Shown here piece after piece: positions 1-4,545 of a DNA stretch of 8,921 bases. Source of the stretch: Planctomycetota bacterium. GTDB taxonomy: Bacteria > Planctomycetota > Planctomycetia > Pirellulales > Thermoguttaceae. A program made the position numbers and the translations under genes. The stretch covers positions 1 to 8,921 of the forward strand of contig JAMOAF010000228.1 in assembly GCA_023621895.1 (NCBI GenBank), in the 5' to 3' direction. The notes under the pieces were generated by a model that made no database searches, was not told where the DNA came from, and saw nothing but the letters and a program-made list of their open reading frames with translations. Position 1 is the first letter of the stretch. The number at the start of each line of letters is the position of its first letter.

Positions 1-2
1 AC

Positions 3-425
3 GAGCAGCGCGGCGCCGCCAGCGGCGGCGGCTCGCGGTCCACCAGCTACCAGAGCTCCTATTCCGGCTGCGGCTGCGGGTGCAGTTACGGCAGCTCGGA
101 GAGCGACCACTACGACTTTACCGGCTGCTGGGACGAGGGCTACGATTCGGCGACCGACTTCTACCAGTTCAGCGGCGGGATCGACAACCAGATGACGGGC
201 CAGGCGAGCAGCTGCGGCTGCGGGTGCGGCTCTTCCTACGACGAGACGCGCAGCACCATCGGCTTCCGCTGGCCGACGTTCACCTCGCCGTATGCGTTCG
301 ACACCGTCTATCCGACGCGTTCCGGCACGCTCAGCGGCGGCCTCGACGACGGGTGCGGCTGCGGCTGCTGCGGCGGCATTTACGGCTACGAGACCTGGGC
401 GCCGCGGGGGCGCGGCGGCCGCTGA
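3..425 (+). CDS. 3' part of an unrecognised Cys/Gly-rich repeat protein (5' end outside window)
   Basis: The frame is open from the left window edge to a TGA at 423-425, giving 140 visible residues. I do not recognise the family. The protein is rich in Gly, Ser, Tyr, Asp and Cys and carries three clusters reading CGCGC (codons at 69-83, 213-227 and 354-368; the last is followed by another Cys). Each cluster is followed within a few residues by a Tyr. No membrane segment is visible, and the N-terminus, where a signal peptide would lie, is missing. About nine of roughly 135 codons have A or T in third position, so this is real coding sequence and not a shadow frame. The stop at 425 may be artefactual: the frame one base further on continues with the same codon signature, and a G5 run at 406-410 is the likely slip point. 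A surface or secreted role is a guess. The only neighbour is the exopolysaccharide operon about 600 bases downstream. Confidence 0.6.
   Translation, partial: EQRGAASGGGSRSTSYQSSYSGCGCGCSYGSSESDHYDFTGCWDEGYDSATDFYQFSGGIDNQMTGQASSCGCGCGSSYDETRSTIGFRWPTFTSPYAFDTVYPTRSGTLSGGLDDGCGCGCCGGIYGYETWAPRGRGGR
69..371 (+). repeat. Three CGCGC-cluster repeats with 47-48-residue period
   Basis: Near-identical DNA cores encoding Cys-Gly-Cys-Gly-Cys begin at 69, 213 and 354, which is 144 and 141 bases apart, or 48 and 47 codons. The first two cores share the same 15 bases (tgcggctgcgggtgc). The third uses ggc in place of ggg and adds an extra Cys codon. The segments between are divergent but keep some aligned features: a Trp about 20 residues after the cluster start and an SGGID or SGGLD string in the second half. 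This suggests an old tandem domain duplication with one Cys cluster per unit. The cluster could bind metal or form disulfides; the sequence does not say which. Confidence 0.6.
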
Positions 426-708
426 CCTGGCGCAGGAGCTGGGCGCGCTTGGCGAGCTCCCCTTGGCGCCCTACGCGACGCGGACCGAGAGCACGGCCAA
501 CTACCGCCGCCCCAATGCGATCCACGCGGGCGGCTCCCCCTCGCTGCCGCAGAACGCGATCTTCGCCGACTGGGCCCACTGGCGCGACCACTGGCGGCTG
601 GGCGCCGACCGGCGCGGGGGCGCTCGCCACGGCCGCGAGCCAGCGCGCCCAGACGATCCGTCCACGCGACACCGCAAACCCCCTATCTCCCCCAGCTCAA
701 AAGAATAA
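409..708 (+). other. Frameshifted continuation of the Cys/Gly-rich gene
   Basis: This is the frame one base after that of the upstream CDS, read to a TAA at 706-708. From 421 to 615 it has 65 codons, of which only three (gct, ctt, aat) end in A or T. That bias is as strong as in the confirmed genes here. Removing one G from the run at 406-410 would join the frames and read through as ETWAPRG followed by an Ala-rich stretch, then LAQELGALGELPLAPYA and, later, the Trp-rich NAIFADWAHWRDHW. After about 620 the bias weakens in this frame and is better in the next one, where a second G5 run (616-620) precedes it, so the true C-terminus is uncertain. It could be an assembly error, a genuine mutation making a pseudogene, or, less likely, programmed slippage. 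Confidence 0.5.
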
Positions 709-859
709 AGGCTGGCGTGCACCCCGCCGCTCGGGATCGGGGGCAGGTTCGCGCCTGGGCACGGCCGCGGGGGGGCGCGGAGGCCGAGACACCTCGCGGT
801 TTGCCCGCGGCCGGCCCCTTGCTTGCGACGCAACTGGCATCCGCAGGCCATTTTTCGGC

Positions 860-888
860 TTGCCGCAAGTTGGGGCATCCTGTAAAAG
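860..888 (+). promoter_or_regulatory. Candidate sigma-70-like promoter for the exopolysaccharide operon
   Basis: TTGCCG at 860-865 and TAAAAG at 883-888 are separated by 17 bases. The -35 matches only the TTG of the consensus and the -10 matches four of six bases. The support is mainly location, about 130 bases before the first gene of the operon, in an A/T-richer patch of otherwise G/C-rich DNA. The -35 lies inside the small palindrome CTTGC-C-GCAAG (859-869). Promoters in this kind of organism are poorly defined, so this is tentative. Confidence 0.25.
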
Positions 889-898
889 ACTCCAACTT
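867..898. promoter_or_regulatory. 7-bp inverted repeat flanking the candidate -10 box
   Basis: AAGTTGG at 867-873 is the exact reverse complement of CCAACTT at 892-898, with 18 bases between. The arm-to-arm spacing is 25 bp and the TAAAAG box sits between the arms, as an operator for a dimeric regulator might. There is only one copy in the window and no regulator gene nearby. Confidence 0.3.
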
Positions 899-904
899 CC
901 GGGT

Positions 905-922
905 CGGCAGGCTGCACTGCCG
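905..922. repeat. Small perfect hairpin in the leader region
   Basis: CGGCAG (905-910) and CTGCCG (917-922) can form a 6-bp stem with a 6-base loop about 100 bases before the first gene of the operon. There is no T run after it, so it is not a convincing terminator. It may be a leader structure or chance in G/C-rich DNA. Confidence 0.25.
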
Positions 923-1019
923 GCGTCCCTTGCCGCGCAGAGCGGGCGGTCTCTCCTCGACGTGTTCGGTTGAGCAGTCTGGCGGCGCACACCGATGTGG
1001 GACAGCAACGATCGTGGAC

Positions 1020-2135
1020 ATGGAAAACAATCGTTTCGGCCATCCGCTCAAAAGAACCTGGCTGTCTGCCGCCATGAGGCTGGTCTTGGTGTTGGCGATC
1101 GCCGGCGGATGTTCGCAGCGGAACTTCTACCGTCCCAAAAACCTTCCGCCCGAATTGGCCGCGATCCCCGTGCCGAACGTGAAGCGGCTGGACCTCAGCG
1201 GGCTGGCCGGGCCATCGGCCGGCACCGCGTTGATCCAGCCGGGCGACGTCCTCGAGCTGTCGATTGCCGGCGGCTTGAGCAACGACGCCGTGGTCGATCT
1301 GATCATCCGCGTCGGCGACGACGGCAACGCCCATCTTCCCGACCTCGGGCCGGTGCGCCTGGCCGGCTTTGAATTGGCCGATGCCGAGCAGGCCATCGCC
1401 ATGGCCTGCATCGAGCGAGGGCTCTACCTGCAACCCCACGTGGCCGCCACGCTCAAGCACCAGCGGAAGAATCGGATTACCGTCGTCGGCGCCGTCGAAA
1501 AGCCCGGAATCGTTGAACTGCCCCGCGGTCAAAGCTATCTCCTCGACGCCGTCGTGGCCGCCGGTGGATTGTCCGACGAGGCGGGACCGAACGTCGATAT
1601 CCGCGTTCCCAACAGCTTCACCGGGCTGGCGTCGGAAATCGACCCGGATACCGCCCGCGGCGGCGTCATGCCCGTAAGCGCCAGCGGCGCACCGGCAGCC
1701 GTGTCGCAATCGCACCGCGTGAACATCGTCGATGCCGTGATGTCGGGTTCCGGCGGGCAGTACCTTGCCGACAACGCCGTAGTCGTCGTCGAGAGGCAGG
1801 AGCTCGCCCCGGTCCAGGTGATCGGGTTGGTGAAGGAACCCGGGGAATACCCGTATCCGGTCGAGCGCCCCCTCGATGTACTCGGGGCGCTGGCCCTGGC
1901 CAAGGGCCTTTCCAACCCGTTCGCCGACAAGATCTTCGTCATCCGCCATCGTGCCGGCATGCCCGACCCGGCCGTGATCGAAGTCAGCCTGAGAAACGCA
2001 AAACGCATCGGGCGCGACAACGTCCGCCTGGAACCCGGCGACGTCGTCAGCATCGAGCGCAGCGCCGGCACCGCGGCATGGGACGCGATCAACATTGTCC
2101 GGTTCTCCCTCGGTTCCTCGGTTCCCCTGTTCTGA
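1020..2135 (+). CDS. Polysaccharide export lipoprotein (Wza/Poly_export family, two SLBB domains)
   Basis: This 371-residue protein belongs to the outer-membrane polysaccharide export family, which forms the periplasmic and outer-membrane conduit for exopolysaccharide or capsule. Residues 13-31 are a hydrophobic signal segment ending at a relaxed lipobox, AGGC, with Cys31 as the likely lipidated residue. The Poly_export domain spans about residues 66-150 and starts at the family hallmark IQPGDVLEL. Two SLBB domains follow: residues 152-197 (VVGAVEKPGIVELPRG) and 265-310 (VIGLVKEPGEYPYPVERP). A linker of about 65 residues with an Ala/Ser-rich part separates them. The ATG at 1020 keeps the full signal segment; an ATG at 1074 would start inside it. 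The frame stays open upstream to 717, but that part has no family similarity. No C-terminal transmembrane helix like that of E. coli Wza is evident. The kinase gene follows 59 bases later, as is typical of Wza-Wzc pairs. Family assignment is firm; the exact polymer exported is unknown. Confidence 0.9.
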   Translation: MENNRFGHPLKRTWLSAAMRLVLVLAIAGGCSQRNFYRPKNLPPELAAIPVPNVKRLDLSGLAGPSAGTALIQPGDVLELSIAGGLSNDAVVDLIIRVGDDGNAHLPDLGPVRLAGFELADAEQAIAMACIERGLYLQPHVAATLKHQRKNRITVVGAVEKPGIVELPRGQSYLLDAVVAAGGLSDEAGPNVDIRVPNSFTGLASEIDPDTARGGVMPVSASGAPAAVSQSHRVNIVDAVMSGSGGQYLADNAVVVVERQELAPVQVIGLVKEPGEYPYPVERPLDVLGALALAKGLSNPFADKIFVIRHRAGMPDPAVIEVSLRNAKRIGRDNVRLEPGDVVSIERSAGTAAWDAINIVRFSLGSSVPLF

Positions 2136-2194
2136 TCTCCAACCCAGGCGGAGATGCCCGCAGCCGCAAAGCCTCGCCCGGAACAAGACGCTCC

Positions 2195-4501
2195 ATGAAC
2201 CAGCATGTTGACCATTCCCAACTCGCCCCCGACGCCCCGGCGGACGCGCCGACGCTTGGCCATCCGATCCAGACGGTCGCACGGTTTCTGCGGATCGTCC
2301 TCTACCGGCGAGAGATTGTCATCGTCTCGCTGTTGGCGGCGATCCTCTTGGCGGGCCTGTACTACGCGACGGCGACCCGCATCTACCGCGCGAACGCCGC
2401 GCTGCTGGTTCTGCAAGTCAACGAACAGGACATGGCCGCCGGCATGCCCGGCGAACGCGTCGCCAAGGACCTGATGCCGACCTTCACGAGCATCGCCACG
2501 AGCGAGGCGGTGCTGGTCGAAGCGCTCAAGGTCCTCTCCCCCGATCAGCGCATCGATTTCGCCGGCGTCCCGCAATGCGATTGGCCGCGGATTCTCCGCG
2601 AGAATCTCTCGGTCAGCGCCATGCGCGGCACCAACATCCTCTCGATCTCCTACGAGTCGAAAGCACCCGACGCCGCCGCCGCCGTGGTCGACGCCGTCCT
2701 CACCGCGTATCTGGGGTTCATGGACGAGCTCTACCGGAGCACGGCGGGCGAGGTGAGCGATCTTCTCGGCCGGAAGTTGACGCAACTCGACAGCGAGTTC
2801 AACACCAAGAGCCTGGAGAAACACCGCATCCGCTCCGAGGCCCAGGAGCTGGCGATCCGCAACGGCGAGAAGGGCGTGAACATTGTCGTCGCCCGGGCCA
2901 TCGAACTGAACGAGGCATGGATCAAGGCGCACGAGCGGCGGCTTGAAGCCCAGTCGCAATTGGCCGCGCTCCAGCAGGCGATCCAGCGGGGAGACGATCT
3001 CCAGCAGCACGCCATGGCGATGATCGAGAGCGTCGGCAGCGAGTTCATGAAGGCCGCCATGGGGCTCGGCTCGCAAGACGCGTACATCGTCGCCTACACG
3101 ACGCAGCAACTCCTCAAGGACAAGGCCGCCATGCAATCGGCCCAACAGGTCTACGGGCCGCAGCACAAATCCGTCCGCGAGATCGCTGAACGGATTCGCG
3201 TCACCGAGCAGTACCTCGAGAATCGCCGCACGGTCCAGATGGCCGCTCTCCAGCGTGCCAGCAACGAGCAACTCGCGCCGATGCTCCTGCGGATCGCCCA
3301 GCAGCAACTCGAGCAGGCCATGGTCCACGAGCAGAATCTCCGCGCCAGCTTCGACGCCGAGCGGAGCCGGGCTCTCGAGCTGGATGTCAGCGCCACCCGG
3401 CTTGAAACGGTCGAAAACGAGCTGAATCACCTGGTTGCCCTGAAACAGGCCCTCGTCGAACGTCTCAAGGAGATCGACCTCGACCAGGGAAACGGCATGC
3501 TCAAGACGAAGATCATCAAGACCCCCGAGCCGCCGAAGGGCCCCGCAAACCCCAAGCTCGTAAAGACGTTCGCCATCGCCGTGTTTCTCGGCCTGGCCTT
3601 CAGCCTCGCCTTGATCTACATCCTCGACCTGCTCGACGATCGCTTCCGGTCGCCTGAGGAAATGCAGATCCAGTTGGGCGTTCCCGTCCTGGCGATGATC
3701 CGAAAGCTGGAACCGCTCGACCAGGTCGGCCCCGGCGGAATTCATGTCAACATCGCCCCCAGCGGAGTCGAAGCCGAGTCGTTCCGCACCCTCCGCACCG
3801 CCCTGGCCTTCACCGACGGCGGCGCCAGCCGCCTGGTCGTCACCAGCACCGAGCCCGGCGACGGCAAGACGACGATCAGCGTCAACCTGGGGACGGCGAT
3901 TGCGCAGTCGGGCAAGCGCACGCTTCTGGTCGACGCCGACATGCGGCGGCCCGGATTGACGCCGCTGGTCAATCTCCGCGGCCAGCGAGGGCTTTCCACC
4001 CTGCTCCGCGACAGCGCGCCGATTGCCGATTCCGCGCTGCGCAACCTGGCTGCCGCCTTCCTGCCGAACCTCGACGTGATTCCCTCCGGACCGCGGCCGG
4101 TCAATCCCATGGAGCTGCTGGCCAGCGACCGTTTCTCCGAGCTTCTGGCCTGGGCCGAGACGGTCTACGACCAGATCATCGTCGACAGCCCACCCGTCCT
4201 GGCCGTCAGCGACTCGGCGATCATCGGCCGCCTGGTCGACGGCGTCGTGCTCACCGTCCGCCCGGAAAAGAACCGGCGAAGGCTCGTCGTCCGCGCCGTC
4301 GAGAGCTTCCCGCCGTTGGGAGTGAAGGTCCTGGGGCTGGTGATCAACCATGTCGACGCCGAAAAGAGCCAGGACTACTACGGTTACGGATATGGTTACG
4401 GATATGGCTATGCCTACGGCGACGAACAAGAAGACGCGCGGCCAAGCGACTCGCGAGAGCCCGAGCGCCGCCCGCAAAAGGTCCGCCAGGAAGCCGCTTG
4501 A
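2195..4501 (+). CDS. Fused chain-length determinant / BY-type tyrosine kinase (Wzc-like)
   Basis: This 768-residue inner-membrane tyrosine autokinase sets polysaccharide chain length and coordinates export (Wzc/CpsD-CapB type). Domains in order are: first membrane helix at about residues 40-58; periplasmic Wzz domain and long, charged coiled-coil at about 60-430; the Pro-rich GNVR-type motif TPEPPKGPANP near 443-453; second helix at about 457-477; and the cytoplasmic kinase. Kinase motifs are complete: EX2RX2R (E528, R531, R534), Walker A EPGDGKTT with K558, Walker A' LLVDADMRRP (577-586) and Walker B IIVDSPP (661-667). The C-terminus has eight tyrosines in residues 728-741, the expected autophosphorylation cluster, here as a YG repeat. 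The ATG at 2195 puts a short polar tail before the first helix; an upstream start at 2078 would overlap the previous gene. The ribosome binding site is weak. The stop overlaps a possible TTG start of the next gene, so the genes are probably co-transcribed. No partner phosphatase is in the window. Confidence 0.93.
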   Translation: MNQHVDHSQLAPDAPADAPTLGHPIQTVARFLRIVLYRREIVIVSLLAAILLAGLYYATATRIYRANAALLVLQVNEQDMAAGMPGERVAKDLMPTFTSIATSEAVLVEALKVLSPDQRIDFAGVPQCDWPRILRENLSVSAMRGTNILSISYESKAPDAAAAVVDAVLTAYLGFMDELYRSTAGEVSDLLGRKLTQLDSEFNTKSLEKHRIRSEAQELAIRNGEKGVNIVVARAIELNEAWIKAHERRLEAQSQLAALQQAIQRGDDLQQHAMAMIESVGSEFMKAAMGLGSQDAYIVAYTTQQLLKDKAAMQSAQQVYGPQHKSVREIAERIRVTEQYLENRRTVQMAALQRASNEQLAPMLLRIAQQQLEQAMVHEQNLRASFDAERSRALELDVSATRLETVENELNHLVALKQALVERLKEIDLDQGNGMLKTKIIKTPEPPKGPANPKLVKTFAIAVFLGLAFSLALIYILDLLDDRFRSPEEMQIQLGVPVLAMIRKLEPLDQVGPGGIHVNIAPSGVEAESFRTLRTALAFTDGGASRLVVTSTEPGDGKTTISVNLGTAIAQSGKRTLLVDADMRRPGLTPLVNLRGQRGLSTLLRDSAPIADSALRNLAAAFLPNLDVIPSGPRPVNPMELLASDRFSELLAWAETVYDQIIVDSPPVLAVSDSAIIGRLVDGVVLTVRPEKNRRRLVVRAVESFPPLGVKVLGLVINHVDAEKSQDYYGYGYGYGYGYAYGDEQEDARPSDSREPERRPQKVRQEAA
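4376..4420 (+). repeat. Tyr-Gly codon repeat with a perfect 12-bp tandem duplication
   Basis: ggttacggatat occurs twice in direct succession at 4382-4393 and 4394-4405, within a run encoding mostly alternating Tyr and Gly (kinase residues 728-742). Tat, gga and ggt codons appear here, unlike the G/C-ending codons around it. The tract probably grows and shrinks by replication slippage, which would change the number of kinase phosphorylation sites in steps of two tyrosines without breaking the frame. Confidence 0.75.
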
Positions 4502-4529
4502 CGGAAGGCCGCCTCACACAAGGCCGTGC

Positions 4530-4535
4530 AAGGAA
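4530..4535 (+). promoter_or_regulatory. Ribosome binding site favouring the ATG at 4546
   Basis: AAGGAA lies 10 bases before the ATG at 4546 and supports that start for the ligase/polymerase gene. A competing possibility is TTG at 4498, which overlaps the kinase stop (TTGA) and has AGGAAG a few bases upstream, inside the kinase gene. It would add 16 residues and couple translation. Confidence 0.45.
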
Positions 4536-4545
4536 CGCCCCCGCG

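Larger units (their letters stand above)
709..1019. other. Intergenic region upstream of the exopolysaccharide operon
   Basis: No reading frame here shows the third-position G/C bias seen in the real genes. Frames stay open through it on both strands, which is expected at this base composition. It holds a locally A/T-richer patch around 849-900 with a promoter-like pair of hexamers, an inverted repeat and a hairpin, listed separately. It is the natural place for the promoter of the three-gene operon starting at 1020. Confidence 0.5.

Noticed and set aside
69..371. Cys clusters as a zinc finger or ferredoxin iron-sulfur motif
   Set aside because: CGCGC alternation without the CxxC spacing of zinc ribbons or ferredoxins does not match either; metal binding remains only a possibility.
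717..1019. N-terminal extension of the export lipoprotein to the ATG at 717
   Set aside because: The extra 101 residues are Arg/Pro-rich, lack third-position bias, and would bury the signal peptide and lipobox in the interior of the protein.
501..2282. A 593-codon open frame on the minus strand opposite the export lipoprotein gene
   Set aside because: It overlaps the well-supported export gene and has no domain, no signal sequence and no plausible start context.
1535..4477. A 980-codon open frame on the minus strand opposite the kinase gene
   Set aside because: It is antisense to a fully motif-supported kinase. Its composition is the shadow expected from G/C-ending codons, and it shows no recognisable domain. 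At this base composition stops are rare on both strands.
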